Below, one piece after another: positions 36,054-44,987 of a stretch of 64,000 bases of DNA (position 1 is the stretch's first letter; each line of letters opens with the position of its first letter). Under the pieces are notes generated by a model. It ran no database searches and was not told where the DNA came from. It saw nothing but the letters and a program-made list of their open reading frames with translations. A program made the translations under genes and the position numbers. The stretch comes from Rhizobium albus (GTDB lineage Bacteria; Pseudomonadota; Alphaproteobacteria; Rhizobiales; Rhizobiaceae), in contig BSNO01000003.1 in assembly GCA_030160035.1 (NCBI GenBank), positions 806,001 through 870,000 of the forward strand. The letters are read 5' to 3'.

Positions 36054-37070
36054 GTGACCCCTCCTTCTCCTGCCAGGCAGGCCAATTCGTCATCCCCGGA
36101 AGCCGCATCAGCCGCGCCGGGTGACGTGTCTGCTCTCGCTCCCGATCCGGAGACGATCCGCGGCATCCTGCTCAAGATCGCCTCCGTCACGGTCTTCATC
36201 GGCATGTCCACCTGCATCAAGGCGGCGGGTGAGGGGATTCCTGCAGGTCAGATCGTTTTCTATCGATCGCTCTTTGCGATGGTGCCGATCCTCACCTACC
36301 TGGCTCTGCGCCGGCAGCTGCGCACCGCTTTCGCCACGACAGCACCCCTGTCGCACGTCCTGCGTGGCCTTGTCGGCGTCTGCTCGATGGGCCTCGGTTT
36401 CTACGGCCTCACCAAGCTTCCCCTCCCGGACACCATCGCGCTCGGTTACGCGATGCCGCTGCTGACAGTCGTTTTCGCGGCGATTTTCCTGAAGGAGCAG
36501 GTGCGCATCTACCGCTGGAGCGCAGTGCTCGTCGGTCTCGTCGGCGTCATGATCATATCCTGGCCGCGCCTCACGCTATTCAACAGCGGCGTCGGGTCGT
36601 CCGAGGAAGCGTTCGGCGTGCTGGCCATTCTCGCCTCCGCTGCACTCGGCGCCTGCGCGATGATCCTCGTGCGGCGGCTCGTCGCCACTGAGCGGACGCC
36701 GACGATCGTGCTCTATTTCTCGCTCTCGGCGACGCTGCTTGCGCTTTTGACGCTGCCATTCGGCTGGGCAGCACTCGACGCGGAGCGGTTCGCTCTGCTC
36801 ATGGCTGCCGGCTTCTTCGGTGGTGTCGGGCAGATCCTGCTGACCCAGTGCTACCGCTATGCCGATGCTTCGACGATCGCGCCGTTCGAATACACCTCCA
36901 TCATCCTCGGCATCGCGATCGGCTATCTGATGTTCGGCGACGTGCCGACCTGGTCGATGCTGCTTGGCACGGCCATCGTCATCTGTGCCGGCATCTACAT
37001 CATCGTGCGCGAACATCAGCTCGGCCTCGAGCGGCGTGCCGCGCGACGGCTCGTCACGCCTCAGGGTTGA
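36054..37070 (+). CDS. EamA/DMT-family transporter
   Basis: A 338-residue, ten-helix drug/metabolite transporter with two EamA repeats. The first repeat starts near IRGILLKIASVTVFIGMSTCIKAAGEGIP and includes VLRGLVGVCSMGLGFYGLTKLPLPDTIALGYAMPL; the second starts near GVLAILASAALGACAMILVRRL and ends with a glutamine/arginine-rich cytoplasmic tail. Substrate unknown. The start is uncertain: GTG 36054, TTG 36042 and TTG 35958 are all in frame and only a proline/serine-rich leader would differ. It converges with the CBS gene, three bases apart. Confidence 0.8.
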   Translation: MTPPSPARQANSSSPEAASAAPGDVSALAPDPETIRGILLKIASVTVFIGMSTCIKAAGEGIPAGQIVFYRSLFAMVPILTYLALRRQLRTAFATTAPLSHVLRGLVGVCSMGLGFYGLTKLPLPDTIALGYAMPLLTVVFAAIFLKEQVRIYRWSAVLVGLVGVMIISWPRLTLFNSGVGSSEEAFGVLAILASAALGACAMILVRRLVATERTPTIVLYFSLSATLLALLTLPFGWAALDAERFALLMAAGFFGGVGQILLTQCYRYADASTIAPFEYTSIILGIAIGYLMFGDVPTWSMLLGTAIVICAGIYIIVREHQLGLERRAARRLVTPQG

Positions 37071-37073
37071 TCG

Positions 37074-37586
37074 CTAGCTCGTCAGGAAGGCGATCAGAAT
37101 CACCGTGTAGACCAGGATGCCGGCGCCAATCAGCACGAATTGCAGGTTGGATGAGATCGTCGCCCGGGTAACGTCGCGGGCATGGTCGATCATGTCGGGC
37201 CAGGTGTAGGAGACGAAGTCGCCCTGCGTCATGATCGCCGTCACGCGACCTTCGTTGTCCACCACGGGCAACCGCCGGAAACGTTCGTTCGACATGATCT
37301 GCAGCCATTCGACGACATTGTCGTCGGCATGGGCGACCTTGACGTTGCGGGTCATGATGTCGCCGAGCATCGTCTGGTGCGCATCACGGCCCTGGTTGAT
37401 GAGCCGCTTCATCAGATCGCGCTCCGTGACGATACCCAGAAGCTTGTTCTGCGGATCGACGACGACCACCGAGCCGTAATTCATCTCCGACATCTGCTTT
37501 ACCGCTTCGCTCACCGGCGTATCGGGCGGGAATGCGAGCGGTTTCGGCTTGTTCATGAACTCCTTGCGTTCGCGTATGCGCATCAT
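37074..37586 (-). CDS. CBS-domain protein with C-terminal membrane anchor
   Basis: A 170-residue protein with two CBS motifs: PDTPVSEAVKQMSEMNYGSVVVVDPQNKLLGIVTERDLM (about residues 20-60) and VVEWLQIMSNERFRRLPVVDNEGRVTAIMTQGDF (about 90-125). A C-terminal TM follows (LQFVLIGAGILVYTVILIAFL). The CBS pair is expected to bind an adenosine nucleotide. The effector partner is not encoded nearby. ATGs at 37586 and 37583 are both possible, with GGGAG at a spacing of 4 and 7 bases. Confidence 0.85.
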   Translation of the reverse strand: MMRIRERKEFMNKPKPLAFPPDTPVSEAVKQMSEMNYGSVVVVDPQNKLLGIVTERDLMKRLINQGRDAHQTMLGDIMTRNVKVAHADDNVVEWLQIMSNERFRRLPVVDNEGRVTAIMTQGDFVSYTWPDMIDHARDVTRATISSNLQFVLIGAGILVYTVILIAFLTS

Positions 37587-37846
37587 GATGCTCCCGGATG
37601 CAAAGCCCCCATGCCGAGAGGTAGCGTATCATGCGGTGAGGCATAGCGTCGCAGCAGAAATTATGAGGCCCCGTCTTCAACACGGCGGGGGGCTGGCGGA
37701 CTTGGCAAATGGCGGGAAGGTGAGCCAAAGCTTGGAAAGCGCAATGGCAGATCCCATCTGATGCGCCGAACGAAACAATGCTCGGACCGACCATCAACCG
37801 GGCACCACGACGGGGCCGCCAGAGGGGCGGGGGACACGCATCATCC

Positions 37847-39049
37847 ATGAATGAATCGCTTCAAGGCACCCTGGCGGTCGAAACGTTGACGACCGACGAA
37901 CTCACCTACCGCCTGTCCCAGCAATCGCTGCTCGCCGAATTCGCAAGCTTCGCCCTGCAGTCGCGTGATCTCGACGCAGTGCTGCAGCGAGCGACGGAAC
38001 TGTGCTCCGCTGGCCTGCGCACGCCCTATGCGAAAATCCTGTGTTACCGGCCCGAGCAGAACGACCTCCTGATGGTCGCCGGCGTCGGCTGGGAAGAAGG
38101 CTCGGTGGGCAATGCGGCACTTGGTGCCGATCTGGCCTCGCCGGCGGGCTTTGCCTACCATACGCGTCAGTCGGTCCTCTCGAACCATCTGGAGCACGAG
38201 GAGCGGTTCCGCACACCCGAACTTTTGCGCAGGCACAACATCCGTCGCGCGATCAATGTGCTGATCGAGTATGGCGACGGGCCGGAACGCTTCGGCGTCA
38301 TGGAGGTCGACAGCCCCGATGCCGGCATGTTCGACACCTCCGACGCGCATTTCCTGGCGGGTTTTGCGGCACTGCTCGGCATCGCCATCGAGCGCCAGCA
38401 TAAGGACCGGCTTCTGGCGCAGGCGCTGGAGCACCAGTCGCTTTTGACACGTGAAATGAGCCACCGGGTGAAGAACTCGCTCGCTGTCGTGTCCAGCCTG
38501 CTGCGCATCCAGGCGCGCGGCGGCGTGTCGGACGAGGTGCGCAAGGCGTTGGACGATGCAGGATCGCGAGTCGCGACCGTTGCGCAGGTGCACGATCATT
38601 TGTGGCGCGGCGAGATGGTGGGCGAGGTCGACCTTGTCGGGTTCCTGCGCGATCTCTGCCGCAACCTCGAAGGTGCCGGTCCCGGCCATCCCATCTCATG
38701 CGAAGGCCCGTCGCCGCTCCAAATGTCGGCCGACCGCGCCATCCCGCTGGGGCTGTTCGTCAATGAAACGATCACCAACGCGATGAAATACGCCTATCCA
38801 GAAGGCCAGCATGGCCCGATCTCCGTCAAGGTCGACGCCGATGACGAGCGAGTCACGGTCAGCGTGAGTGATCAGGGCAACGGTTTCCCGCCGGACTTCG
38901 ACTTCGAAGCCGCCCGCGAGAGCCTCGGCCTCAAGATCGTGAACTCTTTTGCGCGGCAGTTGGAAGCGGAACTCAAGATCGAGCCCCGCGCCAATCCCGG
39001 CTGCCGCTTCACGGTCAGCTTCGCGCGCAGCGCTTCAGTCGCGCACTAG
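37847..39049 (+). CDS. GAF sensor histidine kinase, HisKA_2 type
   Basis: A 400-residue soluble kinase. A GAF domain covers about residues 25-185 (LDAVLQRATELCSAGLRTPYAKILCYRP, then VLIEYGDGPERFGVMEVDS). The HisKA_2 dimerisation domain has the phospho-acceptor His in REMSHRVKNSLAVVSSLLRIQAR near 205. The ATPase domain shows PLGLFVNETITNAMKYAYPEG, VSDQGNGFP and GLKIVNSFARQLEAEL. Such kinases often work in the general stress or light response. No regulator is adjacent. ATG 37847 is preferred; the frame is open from 37778. Confidence 0.87.
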   Translation: MNESLQGTLAVETLTTDELTYRLSQQSLLAEFASFALQSRDLDAVLQRATELCSAGLRTPYAKILCYRPEQNDLLMVAGVGWEEGSVGNAALGADLASPAGFAYHTRQSVLSNHLEHEERFRTPELLRRHNIRRAINVLIEYGDGPERFGVMEVDSPDAGMFDTSDAHFLAGFAALLGIAIERQHKDRLLAQALEHQSLLTREMSHRVKNSLAVVSSLLRIQARGGVSDEVRKALDDAGSRVATVAQVHDHLWRGEMVGEVDLVGFLRDLCRNLEGAGPGHPISCEGPSPLQMSADRAIPLGLFVNETITNAMKYAYPEGQHGPISVKVDADDERVTVSVSDQGNGFPPDFDFEAARESLGLKIVNSFARQLEAELKIEPRANPGCRFTVSFARSASVAH

Positions 39050-39067
39050 GCGGTTCAAGCTCACGCC

Positions 39068-40339
39068 TCAAGCCGCTGGCCGCTCCTGGATCACGTCGTC
39101 GGGGGTGGCGTCGACGCGCGGATCCAGTTCCACCGTCTGTGGGGTCTGCCCCTTGCCGATCGGGATCGCGCGGAAATCGGACCGCGCCTCCTCGGCCGGC
39201 TTGGCGCGCTTAGTGGTGCGATAGAAGGCGTAGGCCGAATAAAGCCCGAACGCCGTGGCGATTGTCGCAAAGAGCGCCCACGGTCCCAGCGCATCCATGG
39301 CTGCACCCGTGATAAGCGGGCCGATCATCGTGCCGAAGCCATAGATGATCAAAAGCCCGCTCGAAACCTCCACGAAAGCGTTCGGCTCGGCATGGTCGTT
39401 CGCATGAGCGACATTCAGCGAGTAGATCGGGAAGAGCACCGAGCCCAGGAGGAACATCGTCAGGAAGAACGCCCAGCGGCTGTCGACGCCGACCAGAACG
39501 GCGGCAAGCGACAGCACCAGGCCGACCAGCCCTGCGAAGATCATGACATAGCGGCGGTCGGTGCGGTCAGAGAACCGGCCGAGCGGGATCTGGAACACCG
39601 CTCCGCCGATCATGGCGGCGGCGAGCATTGTCGCGCCTTCCGCGGTGGAGAGCCCGCTCTGCTGCGAATAGACGGGCCCGAGATTGCTCCAGGCGCTCGC
39701 GATCGCTCCGGCCAGCACGGCGCCGACGACGGAGGCTGGCGAGTTGCGGAAGAGCTTGCGGATGTCGAGCGTCACCTGGCTCAGCGGCTGCGGCGACTGC
39801 GCGCTCGATATCCCGGTCGGGATCACCGCCAGGCTGTAGAGCAGCGCGCCGACGATGAAGAGCGTGGGTCCGGCCGCATCGCCAAGAGGAACGGCGAACT
39901 GGCCCATCATGAGGCCAAGCATGGAAATGGTCATGTAGACCGAAAACACGCTGCCGCGCGTTTCGTTGGTGACACGCTCGTTGAGCCAGCTTTCGATGAC
40001 CATGTAGCCACCGGCGATCGAAAATCCTGCCACCGCACGAATGAGGATCCAGGCCAGAGGATGGACGATCAGCGCATGCATGAGCACCGATACCGACATC
40101 AGCGTCGCGAGCACGGCGAAGACGCGCACATGCCCGACGCGCAGCACAAGCCGTGGGGTCAGCACGCACCCGGTCGTGAAGCCGATCGCATAGCTCGTGG
40201 CCATCAGTGAAACCGACAGCGTCGACCAGCCCTCGGCGACGGCGCGAAGCGGCAGCAGATATCCGGCAAGACCGCCTGCCATCAGCATCAGGAACGCTGA
40301 AAAAAGCAGACTGCCGATTGGCAAAAGATTGGTGACCAT
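39068..40339 (-). CDS. MFS transporter
   Basis: A 423-residue major facilitator with about 12 TM segments. The RVGHVRVFAVLA loop and the internal GRFSDRTDRRYVMIFAGL loop are the MFS loop 2-3 and 8-9 motifs. The overall pattern (AGGLAGYLLPLRAVAEGWSTLSVSLMATSYAIGFTTGC) resembles the YcaD group. Substrate unknown. ATG 40339 gives the hydrophobic start VTNLLPIGSLLFSAFLM; the upstream frame to 40450 is arginine-rich and unlikely. Convergent with the GAF kinase, 18 bases apart. Confidence 0.86.
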   Translation of the reverse strand: MVTNLLPIGSLLFSAFLMLMAGGLAGYLLPLRAVAEGWSTLSVSLMATSYAIGFTTGCVLTPRLVLRVGHVRVFAVLATLMSVSVLMHALIVHPLAWILIRAVAGFSIAGGYMVIESWLNERVTNETRGSVFSVYMTISMLGLMMGQFAVPLGDAAGPTLFIVGALLYSLAVIPTGISSAQSPQPLSQVTLDIRKLFRNSPASVVGAVLAGAIASAWSNLGPVYSQQSGLSTAEGATMLAAAMIGGAVFQIPLGRFSDRTDRRYVMIFAGLVGLVLSLAAVLVGVDSRWAFFLTMFLLGSVLFPIYSLNVAHANDHAEPNAFVEVSSGLLIIYGFGTMIGPLITGAAMDALGPWALFATIATAFGLYSAYAFYRTTKRAKPAEEARSDFRAIPIGKGQTPQTVELDPRVDATPDDVIQERPAA

Positions 40340-40509
40340 GGGCAAACGCCGCCGATTTTGTTGTTGTCGTTTTGGGCAAGGATGTGAGGACGGGTCGCGA
40401 AGCAGTCTGACCGCGACGCCCGCCCTGAACCTCGAATTGCACGAAATCATGGCAGACGACGGCTCAATGACGACACCTCAGCCGTCATCCGGCGCCAAAC
40501 TTCGGAAAA

Positions 40510-41409
40510 TTACGCGTCGAGCCGGGCTTTGAGTGCCAAAAGGTCGCGCCAGGCGACTTTCTTGTGGGCCGGACTTGCGAGCAGAGCCTGTGGGTCGAGC
40601 ATCGGCAGTGCCGGCCAGGTGCGATCGCCAAGCCGATAATCCGTCCAGGTGCCACACTGCGCGGTGATGTTGCCGGTCATGTCCATCAGCCCCTTGGTCA
40701 CGACATTGCCGAGGACAACCAGGATTTCCGGATCGACGAGCTCGATGTGGCGCTCGGCAAAGGGCCGGCAAAGCGCCACCTCATGCGGCGTCGGCGTTCG
40801 ATTGCCGGGCGGCCGCCAGAAAATCAGATTGGTGAGATAGGTTGTCTCACGGTTAAGCCCGATTGCGCCCAGCATCCGGTCGAGCATCTGGCCCTCGCGC
40901 CCGACGAAGGGGAGGCCTTGCAGATCTTCCTCGCGGCCGGGCGCGCCGCCGACGATCATCACCCGCGCCTGCGGATTGCCATCGGCAAAGACTGTGGTTT
41001 TGGCGCTGAATTTAAGGCTGCAGCCGGCATAGTCGCTCACGGCCGCGCGCAGTTCGGCGAGCGTCGTGGCCTGCCGTGCCTTCTGCCGCGCATCGGCGAG
41101 CGCGACCTCGTCGGGAATGATCCCGATGGGCATGCCGGAGGACTGCTGCGAGGATTGGACGACGCGGCCTTCGCCCGGACCCTCGCGCGGCGTGGCCGGC
41201 AGAGGCCGCGGATCCCGCTCGCCTGGCCGAACCGACACATCGGCACGCCCGGCGATCGGACCGGACCGCTCGGATCGCAGGGCAGCACTCTCTGCGAAAC
41301 GATCGATAGCGGCATCTTCCAGCATGCAGTCGACACCGGCATCGGCGTAGAAGGCGAGCAGGGCAGCCAGATCGCGATCTGAGAGCTGGGCGAGATCGTT
41401 TGAATGCAT
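40510..41409 (-). CDS. Uracil-DNA glycosylase superfamily protein, family-4-like but divergent
   Basis: A 299-residue protein. The C-terminal 200 residues fit the family 4 uracil-DNA glycosylase fold (GREEDLQGLPFVGREGQMLDRML, then WRPPGNRTPTPHEVALCRPF). Key positions differ: motif A reads GGAPG rather than GEAPG, the usual HPA of the last motif reads LDPQALL, and two of four Fe-S cysteines (in CxxC and KCRPP) are Tyr and Trp. The N-terminal 90 residues are a proline/arginine-rich linker after a short helical domain. Starts ATG 41409 or TTG 41418 are both possible. Probably DNA repair; activity uncertain. Confidence 0.82.
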   Translation of the reverse strand: MHSNDLAQLSDRDLAALLAFYADAGVDCMLEDAAIDRFAESAALRSERSGPIAGRADVSVRPGERDPRPLPATPREGPGEGRVVQSSQQSSGMPIGIIPDEVALADARQKARQATTLAELRAAVSDYAGCSLKFSAKTTVFADGNPQARVMIVGGAPGREEDLQGLPFVGREGQMLDRMLGAIGLNRETTYLTNLIFWRPPGNRTPTPHEVALCRPFAERHIELVDPEILVVLGNVVTKGLMDMTGNITAQCGTWTDYRLGDRTWPALPMLDPQALLASPAHKKVAWRDLLALKARLDA

Positions 41410-41576
41410 GCCCCTCAATTATCGTCCTTTCGCGGCGCTGGCAAACGGAGAGGGATTTCCCGGCCGACTCGGGAACGGGACGGGTCGACAATGTGTTGAC
41501 GTTTTGCCATGGAGAGTAAGCTTTCAGCGGCGGTGCGTGCCGGCATCTCTGCTCCAGACGAATGAGGAAAGACCGG

Positions 41577-43247
41577 ATGAACGACACGACCGAGGCTGCA
41601 ATCGAACGCGAAAGCATGGAATTCGACGTCGTGATCGTCGGCGCTGGCCCCGCTGGTCTGGCAGCCGCGATCCGGCTGAAGCAGCGCGATCCTGAAATCA
41701 ACGTCGTCGTGCTCGAAAAGGGCGGCGAGGTCGGTGCCCACATCCTGTCAGGTGCCGTCGTCGATCCATCCGGCATCGACCAGCTCCTGCCCGATTGGCG
41801 CAGCGAGGCCGATCATCCCTTCAAGACCCCCGTCACCGAAGATCAGTTCCTCATTCTCGGCCCGGCAGGCGGCATGCGCCTTCCGAATTTCCTGATGCCG
41901 CCGCTGATGAACAATCACGGTAACTACATCGTGTCGCTCGGCAATGTCTGCCGCTGGCTTGCCGGCAAGGCGGAAGAGCTGGGCGTCGAGATCTACCCGG
42001 GCTTTGCAGCTGCCGACCTGATCTATGACGATGCCGGCGCCGTCATCGGCGTGGTGACGGGCGACATGGGCGTGGAGCGTGATGGCACGCGCGGTCCGAG
42101 CTTCCAGCCCGGCATGGAACTGCTTGGCAAATACGTGCTCGTCGGCGAAGGCGTGCGCGGCTCGCTCGCCAAGAAGCTGATCGCCAAATATGCGCTTGCC
42201 AAGGACAGCGAGCCGCAGAAATACGGCATTGGTCTGAAGGAGCTGTGGGAGGTGAAGCCTGAGAACCACCGCCCAGGCCTCGTGCAACATTCCTTCGGCT
42301 GGCCGCTCGATTACAAGACCGGCGGCGGCTCGTTCCTCTACCATCTGGAAGACAATCTCGTCGCCGTCGGCTTCGTCGTCCACCTGAACTACAAGAACCC
42401 GCATCTGTCGCCCTTCGACGAATTCCAGCGGTTCAAGACGCATCCGAAGATCGCCGACGTGTTCGAAGGTGCCAAGCGCGTATCTTACGGCGCTCGGGCG
42501 ATCTCCGAAGGCGGCTTCCAGTCGGTACCGAAGCTCGTCTTCCCGGGCGGGGCGCTGATCGGCTGCTCGGCCGGCTTCGTCAACGTGCCGCGCATCAAGG
42601 GTTCGCACAACGCGGTGCTGTCTGGCATGCTGGCTGCCGAACATGTGGCGGATGCGATCAAGGCGGGACGCTCGCATGATGCGGTCGAGGGATACGATCA
42701 GGCCTGGCGGACATCGCCGGTCGGCGAGGACCTGAGCCGGGTACGCAACGTCAAGCCGTTCTGGTCGCGCTTCGGCATGGCCGGCATTGCGCTCGGCGGC
42801 ATCGACATGTGGCTGACGACGCTGTTTCGCGGCTGGTCGCCTTTTGGAACCCAGAAGCACGGCGTGGCAGACCATGAAGCGCTCGAGCCGGCCTCCAAGC
42901 ACAAGAAGATCGATTATCCGAAGCCAGACGGCGTCCTCACCTTCGATCGGCTCTCATCGGTCTACCTCTCCAACACCAATCACGAGGAGGATCAGCCGGT
43001 CCATCTCCAGGTGAAGGACATGGAGCTGCAGAAGAAGTCCGAATGGGGCGTCTTCGCCGGCCCATCGGCGCGCTACTGCCCGGCCGCTGTTTATGAGTGG
43101 CACACGGAAAGCGGCGGCGAGCCGACCTATGTGATCAACGCGCAGAACTGCGTGCACTGCAAGACCTGCGACATCAAGGATCCCAACCAGAACATCAACT
43201 GGGTCCCGCCGCAGGGTGGGGAAGGGCCAGTGTATCAGAACATGTGA
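41577..43247 (+). CDS. Electron transfer flavoprotein-ubiquinone oxidoreductase
   Basis: A 556-residue ETF-QO, which passes electrons from acyl-CoA and other dehydrogenases through ETF to ubiquinone. The FAD-binding motif DVVIVGAGPAGLAAAIRL lies near residue 16, KGSHNAVLSGMLAAEH near 340, and the C-terminal ferredoxin-like 4Fe-4S domain has Cys residues in ARYCPAAVYEW and NCVHCKTCDIKDPNQNINW. ATG 41577 is preferred (GAGGAAAG upstream); ATG 41562 is also in frame. Full length. Confidence 0.95.
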   Translation: MNDTTEAAIERESMEFDVVIVGAGPAGLAAAIRLKQRDPEINVVVLEKGGEVGAHILSGAVVDPSGIDQLLPDWRSEADHPFKTPVTEDQFLILGPAGGMRLPNFLMPPLMNNHGNYIVSLGNVCRWLAGKAEELGVEIYPGFAAADLIYDDAGAVIGVVTGDMGVERDGTRGPSFQPGMELLGKYVLVGEGVRGSLAKKLIAKYALAKDSEPQKYGIGLKELWEVKPENHRPGLVQHSFGWPLDYKTGGGSFLYHLEDNLVAVGFVVHLNYKNPHLSPFDEFQRFKTHPKIADVFEGAKRVSYGARAISEGGFQSVPKLVFPGGALIGCSAGFVNVPRIKGSHNAVLSGMLAAEHVADAIKAGRSHDAVEGYDQAWRTSPVGEDLSRVRNVKPFWSRFGMAGIALGGIDMWLTTLFRGWSPFGTQKHGVADHEALEPASKHKKIDYPKPDGVLTFDRLSSVYLSNTNHEEDQPVHLQVKDMELQKKSEWGVFAGPSARYCPAAVYEWHTESGGEPTYVINAQNCVHCKTCDIKDPNQNINWVPPQGGEGPVYQNM

Positions 43248-43259
43248 GGCACCGGGCGG

Positions 43260-44132
43260 ATGCTGGTCCGCCTGTCGGCGCTTCTCGCTGCAATGGCGAT
43301 CATCGTCGGCTGCACGTCGTTGCCATCTAACGACCAGCTGGACGGCACCCGCCTACGCGTCGCCAGCCTCAATGCCCTTTATATCCGCCCGTCGGGTCCG
43401 CGTTTTGAAGCGTGGCTCGATCGGCGAGAGGCAATGGTGTCCGCCATCGCCGAGATCGACGCGGACATCTTCGCACTGCAGGAAGTCGAGACATTCGACG
43501 GAAGGCCGCTGAATGAGGGCAATCTTCAGCTCGATTTCCTGATGGAGCGCTTGCCGTCCTATGGGTTCGCGGCAATCCGACCGCCTGAATCCGTGCCGTC
43601 GACCCAGCCGATCCTTTACCGCAAAGACCGGTTCAGGCTGCTCGACGAGGGGTTCTATTTCTATCCCGGCCAGGGCGATCCCGTTTTTCCCCGCCGCGCC
43701 GATGGGCGACAGAACCGCTATGCAAGCTGGGCGCTCCTTCAGCCGCTGGAGGGTGGTCCACCGATCCACGTCCATAACTTCCACTTCGACCATCAAAGCG
43801 GCACCCGGCGACAGGAAGCCGCTTCCCGGATCGCCACAGATATAGCCCCGGCGATCGCCCGCGGCGAGCCGGTGCTCGTCATCGGGGACCTCAACGCGCT
43901 GCGCCATTCGCCCACAGGCGCAATCCTGCGCCGGGCGGGCCTGGCGTTCTCACAGATTACCGGCCCGACGTTCCACTTCGGAACCGGCATCGGCGCTTTT
44001 CCGGCGATCGATCATCTTCTTTATTCCGAGCGCTTCGAACCCGTTGGCCGCGGTGTCGTGTTCCGGCGCAATTATGATGGCCAATTGCCCTCGGACCATC
44101 ATCCCGTCGTCCAGGACTTCATCTTGCACTGA
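43260..44132 (+). CDS. Endonuclease/exonuclease/phosphatase-family lipoprotein
   Basis: A 290-residue protein with a lipoprotein signal (hydrophobic core and lipobox IVGC near residue 18). The EEP fold follows: RVASLNALYIRP, DIFALQEVETFDG (metal-binding Glu), HVHNFHFDHQSG, VLVIGDLNAL (catalytic Asp and Asn), AIDHLLYS and SDHHPVVQDF (catalytic His). It may be a secreted or membrane-tethered DNase or phosphodiesterase; the substrate is unknown. It starts 12 bases after the ETF-QO gene, which suggests co-transcription without obvious functional link. Confidence 0.85.
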   Translation: MLVRLSALLAAMAIIVGCTSLPSNDQLDGTRLRVASLNALYIRPSGPRFEAWLDRREAMVSAIAEIDADIFALQEVETFDGRPLNEGNLQLDFLMERLPSYGFAAIRPPESVPSTQPILYRKDRFRLLDEGFYFYPGQGDPVFPRRADGRQNRYASWALLQPLEGGPPIHVHNFHFDHQSGTRRQEAASRIATDIAPAIARGEPVLVIGDLNALRHSPTGAILRRAGLAFSQITGPTFHFGTGIGAFPAIDHLLYSERFEPVGRGVVFRRNYDGQLPSDHHPVVQDFILH

Positions 44133-44208
44133 GGCGGTCGATGCGCTTTCCTGGGCGCGGCTTCAGGCGTATTGTCCACGCCTCTAATCTCATCGTGGAT
44201 TGCCTTTC

Positions 44209-44823
44209 ATGGACCTCGCTGCCCTGTCCGTTTTTGCCGGTGCGCTTTTCGTGGCTGCCGCTTCGCCGGGACCCGGCATCGCCGCCATCGTCGCGCGGGT
44301 GCTGGGCGCCGGCGCGGGCGGTGCTGTGATCTTTACGGCCGGGGTCGCCTTCGGCGACGTGCTGTGGCTTTCCGCTGCGATCGGCGGCCTCGCGCTGCTG
44401 GCCCAAAACTTTGCGCTCGTCTTCCAGGCGGTGAAATGGGCGGGCGTGCTCTATCTCGTCTATCTGGCCTACAAGATGTGGACGTCCGCGCCAAAGCCTA
44501 CGAATGTGCGCGCCGCGGAGGGCGGTGAGCATCCGCTGGTGCTGTTTTCGGCGGGGCTCGCGGTGACGCTCGGCAATCCGAAGACCATGGTTTTCTACAT
44601 GGCGCTCCTGCCCAATCTCATCGACCTGGAAGCGGTCACGATGCTCGGCTATGTGGAGCTGTCAGCGATCACGCTTGCCGTTCTCGCCATCGTCTTCGGG
44701 TTCTATATCGTGCTCGCGGCCCGGGCGCGGCGGCTTCTGACGAGCGCCCGCTCGATGCGGATCGTCAACCGCTTTTCCGCCACGGCCATGGTCGGCGCTG
44801 CAGCGTGGGTCGCAGCCCGCTGA
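44209..44823 (+). CDS. LysE/RhtB-family amino acid exporter
   Basis: A 204-residue, six-helix exporter. The motif AAASPGPGIAAIVARVLGAGAGGA near residues 17-40 is the LysE signature, and GLAVTLGNPKTMVFYMALLP near 117 is the second family motif. It likely exports an amino acid or homoserine-like compound. ATG 44209 is preferred over the alternative start at 44200. The spacer to the next gene (44824-44987) contains nothing I recognise. Confidence 0.88.
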   Translation: MDLAALSVFAGALFVAAASPGPGIAAIVARVLGAGAGGAVIFTAGVAFGDVLWLSAAIGGLALLAQNFALVFQAVKWAGVLYLVYLAYKMWTSAPKPTNVRAAEGGEHPLVLFSAGLAVTLGNPKTMVFYMALLPNLIDLEAVTMLGYVELSAITLAVLAIVFGFYIVLAARARRLLTSARSMRIVNRFSATAMVGAAAWVAAR

Positions 44824-44987
44824 CTCTCAATCAGAATTCGAGCAACAGGCTGTAACTTTTCGTTCGCTTGACCGTTTAGGCGGCGGCACCAATATGGTGT
44901 CGCGCCCTCGGGCCAAAGCTGGCTCCCATCTTTGTTTTTCAGATGGATGAGGCAGGCGCGTCCCGACCGCTGATTGGATCCTCGACC

